Source: Beroe forskalii
Lineage: Eukaryota; Ctenophora; Nuda; Beroida; Beroidae
Direction of reading: 5' to 3'
NCBI GenBank assembly: GCA_011033025.1
Contig: WFMF01000015.1
Span: forward strand, 496,001-560,000
DNA: 64,000 nt
Shown: one piece after another, positions 7,553-20,700 of the stretch
How positions within the stretch are numbered: position 1 is the stretch's first letter
How the letters are laid out: each line of letters starts with the position of its first letter
Translations under genes and position numbers: made by a program
Notes under the pieces: generated by a model
The model's database searches: none
What the model was told of the DNA's origin: nothing
The model's input: only the letters and a program-made list of their open reading frames with translations

Positions 7553-9978
7553 ACTTCTACAGCAAAAGGCACTGGTGCCACTTTTTACCATGTGTGTTTG
7601 ATGGGATTTTTCAATGCATAACTATTTGGCAATTCCATGTCCTGGTCCATTTCTAGAGGCAGTGCATTGCTATGTATCATATTTGTAAAATTATATTCAT
7701 AAGTATATTACAAAATCTTGAACCATACAATGAAAATGCGCATTTTTGAAAATGTTTTGGAAAAATTACATTTTTTAGTTAATCATTCACTGTAGTGTCA
7801 GCAATTAGGAGAGCCTGTGAAAAAATTTTCCCGAGCTCTTGAGGATATTTCTGAGCAGCAGAAACTGTCTGAATAACGCCAGAAAATGATCTATTTTTCC
7901 CTACATGGCCACAAACATGCCTCCAAAAAGGCATATATGCCACATTCTAATCTTAACGGGCACAGCAGTTGTTTATTATAGTCGAAATAGAAAATACCAA
8001 TGGTATTGATGCGATCTTTAAATTAATAGTTTAAAAAATTGCACTGGTTCTTGGTTTATTAAAAGAAAATTTTAAAGTTACGTGCATTGTTCTTAAATCA
8101 TAGACCAACTAGAAATGTCTGATGCCAAAAAGATTCGGTAATTATAGCTCCAGCTAACCAAAAAGTGTTTATATGCTTCATTGAAGCATGCTTAAAAGTA
8201 AAATCAGGTATAGATTCAATTCTTCAAAAGAGTATGAGGCTGTGAGAATCGACAGCTGATTACCAAAGGGCATACAGTCACCTTTTTGAATTGATATTCA
8301 ATCAAGCTCACCTATTCCAATATCATAGCAGGAGCTTTGATTACTTAATTCTCTCACAATGATAGTGATTCAACATCCGTTACCAAGCAATATAAACTAG
8401 CATGGTCAATGAAATAGCCTTTAATTCTTCAAGTTTCAGAAAAAGTTGTAATGGTGCCACTTTTCTGTCTACTTTCTAGTATACAGCTTATTATGGTCCT
8501 TGGAACCAGCATTTGTTTGGCACTTTTCTGTATCATTCACTGGGCTTTGCCATTTATTGTCTTCCTCTGCACTTCTAATGCTGGAATTGAATGTTTGTTG
8601 TCATCCAGTCTCGAGGGAGCACAGAACCAAGATTCGTAGACCATAGTCACTTATTTACATAGAAAAGCAGCAGTAAAGTCTTAGTTTTATACCTCTATAT
8701 TGTTCAGGATTGGACCATATCATCTAGCATTTGAGTGCTTTTGAAGTCTTATATACTCATGTTCTGCAGTTATCACGTAAAACAAAGTGTGTGGCATGTG
8801 AGGAGATCCCTTCAAAAAATATCACAAAAGCTTTGAAATTTTTTCCATTCAAAAGGTGCATACATGCCACTTTTTGTTTCATCTTGTCCCTGTCTTATCA
8901 AAAAACGGCATTCATAAACCGTGAAATCATTTCAATAATGAGCAGACTTATGAACTTGCTTTATAAGTCTTATTGAAATAAAATTCATCGATTTCAAACG
9001 TCACTAGGATTAAAAGGGTGCAATGGTGCCACTTTTTGATTTAGTGTGGAAATTCAAACTTTTGGGAAATCAATTGGACAGGAATTATTTTTTCCAAGCA
9101 TCATGGTATGTACGGACAACAATTTAAAAGCCATGTGGTAAAAATGATGCCTTATAATTTCTCATAATAATGGGTTGTTATCAAGCGTAATAAAGGGTGC
9201 ATACAAGCCACCTTTTGCCTTTATTCAAAAGTAGCTTTTTCAAAGCCCTCATAATCATGCTACACTTGATTTCAAAATTCAATGACTCCAGAAACTTAAC
9301 TCAAATAAGGATGTAGGCAAATTTTCAGGCTCTCCTATTATAGTTTCGTCGGAAAAGTACTTTAAAGTCAGCATTACAGAAAAAATCACCATTTTTTTCC
9401 AGCAAAATGACATATTTTCGTGTTTTTGGTAACACCGTAGCAATAAAAACACTTTTCAATAAGATTTTGACATATATGGCACAGAAAATTCAGAAGACTG
9501 GAAAGATTGAGTGTACAGTAAGGAAGTGGAGTGATGAGAAATAATGCCTGGAAATTCGGTAAAATGGCTATTCGAACATAGCTTCAAACAGAATTTGTAC
9601 TCGAATCCTACATTCTTCGAAATTTGGACAAATTTATGCCTTCTCAGAAACTACTCACCTATGTGTTAGACAAATAATTAAAGCTTACAAGACTAGACTG
9701 TTGTGGTGGCACATCTGAAACTAAAAAGGTGGTAGCATGCCACCTTTTAAGCAAAAAGTGGCACACATGCCCCCTTTGTAGAAGTATCATTAAGTATAAA
9801 TGGGTCTTAATGGTTATTTTAGAGCATAAAATCCTTGATCTGGTGACAACTAGAAAAAATTTTTGTCCAAGGGGCCGGCTAAAACCGTTCAAAAATGATT
9901 CGATTTTTGTCCATAGGGCCGGTTAAAAAAAAGGGCCGGTTAAAAAAAAGGCCGGCTAAATAAAGGCCAATAAGGTAT
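7553..9978. repeat. Non-coding region with dispersed ~25-bp dyad motifs
   Basis: No coding exon is supported. It holds imperfect palindromes of the form aaaaggtgcatacatgccac followed by a T-run, near 7564, 7924, 8445, 8850, 9015, 9193, 9726 and 9756, spaced irregularly by about 30 to 530 bp. Near 9850-9975 are repeated ggccggctaaa/ggccggttaaa units. It could be one degraded element or intronic satellite of the adaptin locus. Confidence 0.6.
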
Positions 9979-10775
9979 TACCTCAGCTCTGAGTCCAATA
10001 AGTCAATCACCTCTTAGTCCCATGACCTCTGACTCTAGACATAGTCTTTGTGAAGTAACCTCTTCTGACTCTCGTTACCTCTGAGTCCAGTCACCTATAG
10101 TGAGTCAAGTCACCCCTTATCAGCTTATTCTCAGTAATCAGCTCTAACTCTAGTAATCTGTGACTAACTGACTCTCATCACCTCTTAGTCTACTGTCTAG
10201 TGACCTCTTACTCTAGCCACTCCTTTTAAGTCCAGTCACCTCTGAGGCAGAGGTCACTGGAATCCGACGTTACTGAGTTACTGGAGTCAGAGGCTCTGAC
10301 TCAATTCCTCTCGGAGTCCTGCGACCTCTGATTTAAGGCACCTTTGAGTCCAGGCAGCTCTTATTCCAGTGACTTCTGATTCTAGTCACCTCTGAGTCCA
10401 GACGCTCCGCTCTCGTTAATCTTAGTCCAACCATCTCTGACTCCTGTCATCTCTAAGTCCAGTTACCTGTGACGGGGAACGGACATTTCATCTCACGACA
10501 CTTCATCTCACGACACTTTATCTTGCAATATGCCAGCTCTATGCAAAGGTTAGGGTCTGGGTTAGGGTCAGGGTTAGGGTCAGGGTTAGGGATTGGGTTA
10601 GGGTTAGGGAGTTAGGGTTAGAGTTATGTTAGGGTCAGGACAGGGAGATGAAGTATCCTGAGATGAAATGTTGTGAGATGAGATGTCGCCCACCCCCTGT
10701 GACGGTTACCTCTTAGTCCAATCACATCTCACCCTCGTCAGATGTCCAGTAATGTCTCAGTCCATTGACTTTTAT
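9979..10775. repeat. Degenerate minisatellite of a 'gagtccagtcacctct' unit
   Basis: Dozens of diverged ~16-20-bp units such as gactctagtcacctct and gagtccagtcacctct. It is interrupted by the MITE at 10474-10695. No coding frame. Confidence 0.8.
10474..10695. mobile_element. hAT-like MITE (222 bp) with telomere-like core
   Basis: Flanked by the 8-bp direct repeat cctgtgac (10466-10473 and 10696-10703). The ends are imperfect inverted repeats: left ggggaacggacatttcatct, right complement gggtgggcgacatctcatct, followed by repeated tcatctcac units. The centre is degenerate TTAGGG-type repeat (ggttagggtcagggttaggg). No coding capacity. Confidence 0.82.
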
Positions 10776-11550
10776 CAGTGATAACTGTCTAACCTGGTCT
10801 GATATGAAGTAGAACTGCGTCACTCTTGCGTATTCACTCTTTTGAATACGCAATGATATTTCTGTTTCCCTAGACAGTTAGACTACTAATTGGTCCCAAG
10901 GCATACATTATCTATGGATTAGAACAGGATTACATGATTAGGAGTACATGATGCCATGTGAGCCCATTTGTGACAGAGCCCAGTGATAGAGGTCCCAGAT
11001 GTGTGTTCAAAGATAGGTGTTCTGAAGCGGCCTACGCCAGTTCTTTCGTCCAAATATCTAAATTTTACTAAAAATCACCAATCAGCAAATCATCTTATTA
11101 ATTATCTAATTATTCATATCAAGATCATAATGATACCATCCAAAATGAAATTTTAATGTTTGATGATCATTTATACCGTGAATATATTACTCTACAATTC
11201 AATCCTACTTGAATTTTAGGTGAAATAAAAATGGGGAATAATGGGGAAAAATGGGGAATTTTTCAGTTGGAAAAAGCTAAATTCCCCATGAAAAAAGTCC
11301 CCATTTTTCCCCATTTTACCCCATTTTTCCCCATTGCCACCGCCCCCCACTTACACCCCTCTCTCAAAAACCCTTCTTGGACCACCTTGGAATTCTGGTA
11401 AATATCTACGCCACCATCTCATATATCGCCCCACACACACTAAGTACATAGTTAATTTTCTCAACGCAGACCCGGGAAACCCACTCGCTCATCCATGTAC
11501 CTTCACATAAAACCAACAGTCAAACGGACCAATGAGTCCTTCACTTCCAG
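10704..11550. other. Non-coding; small hairpins and a ccccattttt fold-back
   Basis: After the minisatellite there is a hairpin at 10828-10851 (gcgtattca ... tgaatacgc) and a purine/pyrimidine fold-back at about 11229-11335, where aatggggaaaaatgggg is mirrored by ccccatttttccccatt. No exon is identified, although a 5' exon of the cysteine-rich gene could be here. Confidence 0.6.
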
Positions 11551-11660
11551 ACGGTGGGTGGTGACGAGGAGAGTCCGGCAAGGTTTGAGGGCAAAGTTCA
11601 CTCAGTGAGAGTTTTTCAGGACTTCTTCCAGACCAGGAACCAGGCCCTTCAGTACATGAG
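11551..11660 (+). CDS. Cysteine-rich gene, first recognised exon
   Basis: Acceptor ttcacttccag, donor ATGAG|gtgagg, phase 0 in and 2 out. Encodes TVGGDEESPARFEGKVHSVR then VFQDFFQTRNQALQYM. Open on the 5' side, without an ATG, so an earlier exon is expected. The acceptor could instead be the gtttttcag at about 11622. Confidence 0.6.
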
Positions 11661-14600
11661 GTGAGGTTTCACTTGTCAAACCAGGAATTTATCATTCTTC
11701 ATGCACCTCTTTCCCGGCCACGTAAATCCGATGAATTTTCTGTCAGTCTTTCGAATGCGATAAGTAGGCAGTGGTTTAGGCGTTACGGGTGTAAAACATA
11801 GCAGTAACACCACTTCACAGTATCTTACTCTATATAGGAAGTGCTAGATAAATCGGGGGTTGTGTTAAGAAACATAATATGTATACCAACATCTGAAACA
11901 ATAGTTTTTCGCGTGTGAAATATTTCACATTCCGACATTCCAACATTCCAACATTCCAACATACCCAACCACTACAGATGTGAGAGTTCTCACCTTGTTG
12001 ACGAGCTGGAAACCACCATCCTGGGAGCTGCGTACCTAGCGTTCCTAGAGCACAGCCCAAGTATGGATGAGATCTACAGTGAGAAGAAAGATGTGTACGG
12101 GCTACACTACAGGAAGTTCGGGAGTCAGATTAGACTGGTGGGGAGAGCGGCCGTGAGGTGAGTTCTTCATTAAATGGGTTGAAACGATCCTGGGGTTTTT
12201 CTGGGTATCCGTGAGAAGGGTGGGCTTGGGATGAGGTTCAGCGATTTTAGGGAACAAATCCGGCGGAATTTTTTCCCTAACTAATAATTACCAAATTTTT
12301 TGTCCTAACAAATAATTAACAAAATTGCCAATACCGCATGAATTTTTGCCATTATGATAACTAGGCCCTAACTAAGCTCGTGTTAGCACGCAAGGTAATC
12401 TACGACACTCATCCTTCAGAAACCTGACTGAAGATGAGCGGTTAGCGTCCTGTGGAGGCTTGGAAATGTGTACCTTCTGCAGGAGCCAGTGTATGGCTGA
12501 CACCGCGGACTGTTCCTTTGTGAAGTCCTGCGCTAGTTGCGAGGAACTGGCTTGTGTCAACTCTACTCACTACCAGGTATTTTACTATGTGATAGTCTAG
12601 GGGTAGGGGCATTGGGTAACGCTGTATAGGCTAGATATTTTATGCGATGGCTTTTGAGGGGCATTGGGCAATGCTGTTTTACTTTTTGGCCATGTATTTT
12701 ACTATGCGATGGCGTGAGGGTGGTGACACTGTATATGATGTTTTAGCCTCCTACTCTCCTAGATTAATAGATTATTTACCCACCTATAACCGCCTTGATC
12801 TTTCTCGAAACTTAGCATAATTTAGCAGGAACGTAGAATATTGCTAATATTTACGGTAGATAAAGGTTAACGAAGTTTAGTCCCACCTTAACATATAGAA
12901 TAGTAAGTTAATGATTACGTAAAATCCCGCTCAAAACAGATATAAATTTATTTATCTCACTGCTAAACCTCCGAGAAAACCATTCTTCTTGGAGTAAGAG
13001 AACAATCAAAACGGTTCAAACTAAAATGACCCCGCCCAGCACAAAGTTCCGCAGAAATATCCTAAAAACACTAACGACCCTGCTCATCAAATTCTCAGAA
13101 TCAATTGAAAAAATAGACTTCATCCCAACGCTCCGCTCCCACCTCTCCTAATAACTTGTTTCAGCGAACTGGTTAATCGTCGCGCGCGAGAAATAGGCGG
13201 GCAGGATGACGTCATTGTCATAGCTCAATATAGTGAGTTGATGATCTTGATCCGCCTATTTCTCGCGCGCGGCGTTGAACCACCTGCGATGTTATAAAAA
13301 TAAATATATATTAATATTTCCCAGAAAATGTTCCGTGACACGTGCTCAGCCCCAGCAGCCCTGAAACCGTGTAACGCTACGGTCCTGGAGGCATGTCTGT
13401 TCTTTCCCAGGGAAGGGGGTAGAAAAGCGTGCCCAGCGCTTGATAAAGCGCTGGAGTGTGTCAAAGCCGTTGATTTGGATGGTAAGAGCAGAGCACTTTG
13501 TGCGTTTTAATTTAATTATTTTCTTAATAATTATGGATTTATTTTATCAGTTTATCAGTCAAAGCCGTGGATTTTGATGGTAAGTCCAATATGTCTATCT
13601 ATAGAGTTGTATGGGGGAATACTACAAACAATAAACATATAACTAGATACTGCTTATCAGAGCAGATCAGCGTACTGCGATCTGATACTTATATGAATTT
13701 AATAATTATGAATTTATTTTATCAGTTAACTATCTTCGTACGAGGGGTGTCTGAGTCAAACGCTTAGCTAGTTCTTTGTCTTAGGAAGTAGGTACTCAAT
13801 CAAGTCTCGTCATTGTCTTTTGATGCTTTATCCCGCACTACCTATTAGTATTCGAGGAAGTTTAAAATTTCTCAGTAATTTATTGTTAAAGCTACTTCAA
13901 CTTGGTGTGGAACGAAAAACTGAGAAAGAATTCAGACCACTCAAAAATTTGGTCTTCTTACTTTCTTAACAATTGATGTTAACTCCACTGTTTTACAACA
14001 CAGTTGTTTTTTGATTCACATGTAGGTGCGCTGTGGTGCTTTTATTGTAAAGCTACAATACAACTGAAAGAATGGTTTTATTTGAGGCTCTTTGTTTTCC
14101 ATTAGCCTCGCCCTCGTTGAAGCATTCTGGCAAGTGGCAAGTGTTAGTCAATATTTAGCTCATATTTCGCCAATATTTACCTCAATATTTTGTCAATATT
14201 TAGAACATAATATTCAAGTACATTTATGTTAGAAGTGTAGAAAATTTGCAGATATTAGCCAATCTTGACTAATTTGAGCTCTGGTAGGTATGTGATTCCA
14301 TTTTGAAGTAATATTATCATAGAAAATTAGAATACTGTCAGATGTTTGCCAATATTTAACTTCAGTATGTGATGCCTGGTTAATAGCTTAATAGGAGTGC
14401 GAGATGTTAAGGGCATATCGAATGACTACTGAAGATTTTGCATTAAGCTGGACTAAATTCGTGAAATATTGAGTATTAACATTCATCCGCTCTGTATCAA
14501 TCAACGTACGTGTGTTTAGCAGCCAGAGCCCCTGTGTGGCTATTATCATTGTTAAGCCGCTTTAACATGATATTTTCCCTCCCCATTGGCCTTTTTGTGA

Positions 14601-14737
14601 ATACAAAAAGGCAATGAGGAGGGTTAGTAATGGACGAATTTCGAATTTGTGTATAGTAACAATACAACTACTGTAATTTCTGGAAAGTGCCCGGGAGTGC
14701 TCCTTTATAATATCAGTCGCGAATATGTCCCTCCCTC

Positions 14738-14769
<32 letters not shown>

Positions 14770-17700
14770 CCTCCCCCCTAATCTTCAAAATAACGAATTC
14801 TTAATTCATCTAGCTGCCGGTTTTGAAAAGTAAAAATCTTATAGGTTGATCCGGCCCATCCATGCCGTATGCTCGAACTCCTAAATTTTGATAATATGTT
14901 CTAAATTTAAAGGCTGCTGAAGGATTCGTGTATTCAAAATTTAAAATCTTGGAAGTGGGTTGAGCGTTGGATTGGAGAAAAAGGCTTCCGTTTTGTACTA
15001 TGTTTAGTGCCAAACTGCACAACTTTCAACTGAATTCGTCTTTATACTGAATTTGTGAATTCGACTAAGTTTGATAAGTACTACTTTATCGCTGTGAAAG
15101 ACGCATATTACCTTTTGGAATTCAAAAGACTACAGCATTTAAAAGGTAAACAGAAAAAATAGGCATGAAATTTGAAAAGGGCGGATATCAAACAATGCAG
15201 CGTAATCATATTAAGTTTACAAAAGCCTTCGAGGAGTCGACAAACTGCTAACGTAACAAAAGTTACATAAAACGAAATAGGGGAAATAGAAGCTACGCGC
15301 AAATTCTCAAATTACAACGAACCCACGAAGCATGCGCGGCGCGGTTCATGAACTTGATTATGATCACACGTGTACCTCCACAAAGTTATATGCGCGTTTG
15401 GTGCAAGGAACTAGGATTAGCTGTCATTCATCTTCGTGATTTCGAATTTCTTATGAGCTTATGGTGGGGAGGGAAATTAAGCGCCTGCATACGGAAACAG
15501 TGGACAACAAGAATTGTGACTGCAGGCGCAATTCTTGTTTTACTTGAATAGGTCATTAGCTCATTAGGTCAGGTTTTATGAATTTTTACTAAAACCTCTT
15601 TTCATATTTAATTACTCCTTCCACCTCCTTTTGCACACCTATGCTGAATAACCATCAACCACAAAAATGTAAAAAATATGTAGTCACACCCTGTAATTTT
15701 TACCGATTTCAGCGTGTTCGTTCCGCATGTTCCGGAAAGTTCAGATCCATATTCCGTTGGTTACAAAGTTCGCTTCATGCGGTGATGAATTTGTGTACAG
15801 GTAAAGAATTTTTTTACTTTTACTCTTGTATCAAACAATTCTATTTTTATGTCAAAGGGTTTTTATTTTTCGCAGTGGTGCAAATCCCGGGGGGGATGGG
15901 GGGATATATCCCCCCCCCAAAAAATTTGACTCCATCCCCCCCCCCCAAAAATTTTAAATTTCATCCCCTCCAAAATTTCACGCAATGTTTTCAATAGCCG
16001 GTCTACTTGCCTATGTTTATTCACAACTCTATGAAATAATATTGTGCCCAAGGGTAACCTATAATGCAGCGACTCAATGAAAATTGAGACATTAAAGTGT
16101 GCGAAGTGTGTACACTGTCATTTCTTACTGCCAATAAGGCAATAAGGAGTCGATTTACATCATCTATGTAGCAATCATCAGTTGTGATTAGTGATTACGC
16201 CATGATACTTAGAACCTACCTAGCCCCATTATTCAAATTGTTTTCTCTTTGGTCTGAGCTAATTTAAGCAAGCATCCTTAACACATTAGAATCTGAAAAT
16301 GGGAACCTGACATGATAGCCAATTCACAACTTTCCCAGTATTTCTTAGGGCTAAGATAATTGTTGTATAATTGTCGAATTCTAATTTGGGATTGTGTGAT
16401 TTGCAACCATGCCATTTGCTTTTTGGTGACTGATGATAATTTAAAAATTAAAAGTCCATTTAAAATTAGTTCTGCTGATTTCAAATACCCTTTCCCCTTG
16501 GTGACTGCAACCTTTGTCTGTCCTAGGGACAAAAAATTAATGATGTCGATATTTAAATGTTGAATGAAATTGAAACTTTGAATAATTTTTGTTTGTTTTC
16601 TCCTATAAAATATCTCGCTGATACTGCTACCTAATGACTTAAATTGCAAGATTAGGTTGTATTTCAAATGCAAGAAGCACTTCTTTGAGTATAATGTGTG
16701 TCAGACCGCAAATATGTGCCAGAAATCCGATGAAATGGTTGCAGGCATGGGCCAGAGATGAATTCTGTTTCTTTAATTGAGTCATCTAATTAAGTAATTA
16801 GCGAATATTTTGATCATCCCCTCCAAATTTCAAAAATGCCAAAAATTGACCTTAAAAGTCGAATCATCCCCTCCAATGAAAAATACGGATTTGCACCACT
16901 GATTTTTCGCACCCTTTTCCATAACACCTTGACCACCTGCATTTGTGAATATTGTGGAATGTGGAGGTGAGAAGTTCGAATCATTTTTCATAGTGTGAAA
17001 GTTAGATGTGTGAAAATTGCCACTTTTCCAATATTTTGTTGATAGTTACATTTTGGTTCCAACTTCCAGTTAAGGCGGCTACGGAACTTATATGAAGTCG
17101 AATGAATCAGGTTGTAGGAGTAAATCGGGCAGATAATTTTAGCATCAATTCACAGTTCCCTGCTTTATTTCAACATCGCGTTGTAACCCCTTTTCCACTG
17201 TGTCCGTAGCGTGTGCCAAAAGTCAAAAGGGTCTTCTTGAACGGAATGTTGTTCCTATTTTCGTGTGTAAAGTACCTTTTTTGCGAGACTATTTTTAGTG
17301 CGCGCACGCCGCGCGAGACTATAATTGGCTGTACGCCAGATCAGGTGATTTTCATACACTTCTTGGTATTGTAGCCAACTATTCAGTGCTGCAAATCCCG
17401 GGGGGGGATGGGGGGTATATATACCCCCCAATAATTATGCCCCATGCCCCCCAATATTCCATCCCCTCCAAAGGTTATTTGAAGGGGATTGCCCGTTTTG
17501 AACATTTCCTTTTACCCATTCCCACACTTCTGACTGCCTATAGGGGCTTTAATATTGTAATTTGTACATTACGGGGAATGTTGAGGCTGATTAGCAGTCG
17601 TTTGACTGCCAGACAGCTAGCAATATCTACATAATTAGACATAAACTTGTGATTTTCTGTCTGTGTCACATGGCTCAAATTTCCAGTACCAACCAATCAC

Positions 17701-20700
17701 CAAACTTCTAAACATTGAACTACTGACAATCTTCACATGGAAACGTATCTATGTTAGTATGTTGTACCATTAATTTCATTGCTAATTAAAACAAATTGCT
17801 TTGGTATTTTTGTGGCTAGGTATTGTCTTTTTCCAACAGCAGGAAACATAATAGGTACCTACCTACTGTTTATACAATAGGCTGAGTGGCAGGCCCGTAA
17901 TTCCTGGTGGGACAGGTGGGACCAGCCCCCCCAGTTTTTTGGCAGATTGCTGGAAAAGTACTCAAAATTCAATAGAAAGTCTGAAATTTTCAAAAATTTC
18001 GCCTGCGGCGGGCATGTTTGTCACTATTTGGCCATGTCCCCCAGTTTTTCTCTCAGAATTACGGCCCTGCTGAGTGGGTCTGGGGAATTAATAAAGAAAC
18101 TGCCTTGATGTACTTATGACTATCCCTGACGTTTTGTGACGTCATTTGTCACATGTCATAAATTGGTGTCATCCCCCTCAAAGTTTCAAAATAGTTAGAA
18201 ATTGCCCAAATTTCAGAATCATCCCCTCCAATCCAAAATACAGATTTGCAGCACTGCAACTATTCTCATGTTCTCTGTTAAAAATCATCATTTTTCTGCT
18301 TATTTCGACTAATTTCTGGCTAATGAATCCGTTGCGACCAATCTCCGACTAAATAACCCGTTATCTCTTTAAGTTGACCGTGTTTTGACTGGCATCAATT
18401 CAAGATAAACACAGATCCGTGGTTCGTTATAACCGTGGTTCGTTATGTTGTTTAGTACAACTAAACCTGCTTCGTCTGTATACTGAGTGTCGAATACTGC
18501 TGTGATTGTCTAAATACTTACCCGTTCCCCTTCAGGTATATCGAGTTAGAGGACCTTCTATGATTGTCTAAATATTTTGTTTAACTCGTTCCCCTTCAGT
18601 TACATCGAGTTAGAGGACCTTCTAAACCCCCGAATGTCGTCTTGTGCCAAGCAGTGTGCATTTGGCAGTGGTTTGGGGGACTTGGGACTCTTATCGTACT
18701 TCATGAACACACCCTTCAAAGTTACCGTGGGAAACGATGGGAAACTGTGTGCTGCTGTGATGGCTAACAGGTTTAGGGGCTTTGTGGTCGAATTCTCTGA
18801 TGTAATAATTTTCATTTTTCTGAATCCCCCAAAGAATCGATGATTTTAATTGTCCCCCTTGCTCCCTTGCTTCGCGTCAGACAACAATTTTGTAATGAAG
18901 ATATCAGAAATCTACGATGAAAGCAATTTTAGCATAATTTCCTTGTGTTTAGGTTGTGTCTGGCTGAGAGGAAGTGCCCGGAGATATTTGAAGATGACAG
19001 TCTGACAGCTATCCACAGTCAGTTCTCCTGGATTTACGACACGGTGAACAGGATAAACTACATCAAAGAACAGGGGTGGGTGTTTTCTAGTTTCTTGCTG
19101 CTATTTGATTTAATTTTCTTAGTTCTTACTGGGCTATTACTGTTATTTTAGTGAATTTGCTGAAACTTCCGTCTGGTTAAATTCAATTTAATGCTTTTTA
19201 TTTTAAGTCAAAGGCCAGATAGTGATAGTAGGTAGTTTTTGAAGTTTCCAATTTAACGAATCTCACTACATATTTTTATCTCAAAACATTGAGCTAAAGT
19301 TTGGGTTAGTGTCAGAACAGGAAGATGTAATGAAGGTTCAGATGTACGAGATTTCCAATGTAACGCATTTCTAAGCCCAACACGTGGCACGTTTAACAGG
19401 TCTGTCACAGTACCTAAATCCAATATATGACACTTAATTCCATCAATGAAACTCATGACACCCTTGATTCTCCGTCAGGTGCTTCATCCCCAAGTGTTGT
19501 AGAACCCTGCTCAACTCGACCGACGGACAGGCAGCCCTTCAGAACGTTTTGAAAGACGTTTGGAAGGACGGACAACAATACCCTACCTCCAAGGTATCTA
19601 TGATGTTTTTCATTGTTCAGGAAACTAGAGGTTCGCCGACTTTACCAAGAGGGTTAAATTGAGCCAATTATTATTTAGAGAAATTATTTATACGTTGTTC
19701 GTCCTAAACTTGTCCAAGTGGTCCTTTGGTCCCCTATCAGCGGTTCTTAAGTGGGAGTCGGCGAATTAAATTTCGATCCCCAGAAAATACGTAAATTTAC
19801 CTCGTACGGTACTTGTGTTCCTGTATTTTCTTCTTTTCCTCAATTCCTTGCCTTCCTCAATTCCTTGTTTTCCTCAATTCCTTGTTCTCCTCAATTCCTT
19901 GTCTCCCAGGGAGACCGGAGGCAGTACAACTCCTTCGGAACTATCCCGGTCATACCCCGACCCAGTGAGATGAAGCTTTGTCTCAAACAAACGGAGAGGA
20001 GACGGAATGTGACGCTGACTGTACCCAAAGGGAGGAAGAGGCAGAACAGACTGAGGAAACAAGGTGGGTTTCGTTCGTTTCAGGGTTTTTTTATCATGCC
20101 ACTACCACATTTTAGTCGTGAAACATAGGTACTCTTCATAATTTTCTTCATTCTCTTCTTAGCTCTGTGAATTGAAAGAAGCTTCTCCTGAATATTTTTT
20201 AAAATATTTTCATTTAATGTGTTATAAAACAAAACCTTGAGTGAGCTGTTATGAGCTTAATGGCAATTGTTCTTTCAACAGGATAACTTAATGATACCTC
20301 TCAGGTGCAGCGAACGAGCAACAAGTCGGGAATAACCACCGAAGAAAGAAGACCGGAGATGAGAAAAGGAGGAGCAAGAACACGGGAGATGTCAACAACA
20401 GGAGAAATAACGCTCGGGGCGAGAACAACAGAAGAAATGGTGCTGAGGATGATATTAACAGGAAAACCGGAGGTGAGAACAACAGGAGAAAGAAAGCCGG
20501 GCATGGGCAGAGGAAGAGGGAAGGTCGTGCTATAGAGATGCCACTGGCCAGTGTCAAAGGAGCAGATGTGGACTCTGGAATCTATTCTGAGATGCCCGAT
20601 GTCACGGACACAGGTGTGGATTCTGGTTTGTACTCTTTACTCGACATCAAAGGAGTGTCATTACGTGATGTTTCGGATGTTGCTAAGGCAACGGTGAAAG

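Noticed and set aside
14810-15022. Reverse-strand 70-codon frame next to a gtct microsatellite
   Set aside because: No domain, no splice context and located in an intron of repeat-like sequence.
16278-16673. 131-codon reverse frame inside the first hAT as a transposase remnant
   Set aside because: No hAT transposase or BED-finger motif can be seen and the element is only 1 kb.
20288-20557. Antisense hydrophobic frame over the terminal exon
   Set aside because: Complement of the Arg/Asn-rich coding repeats; sense frame has spliced continuity.
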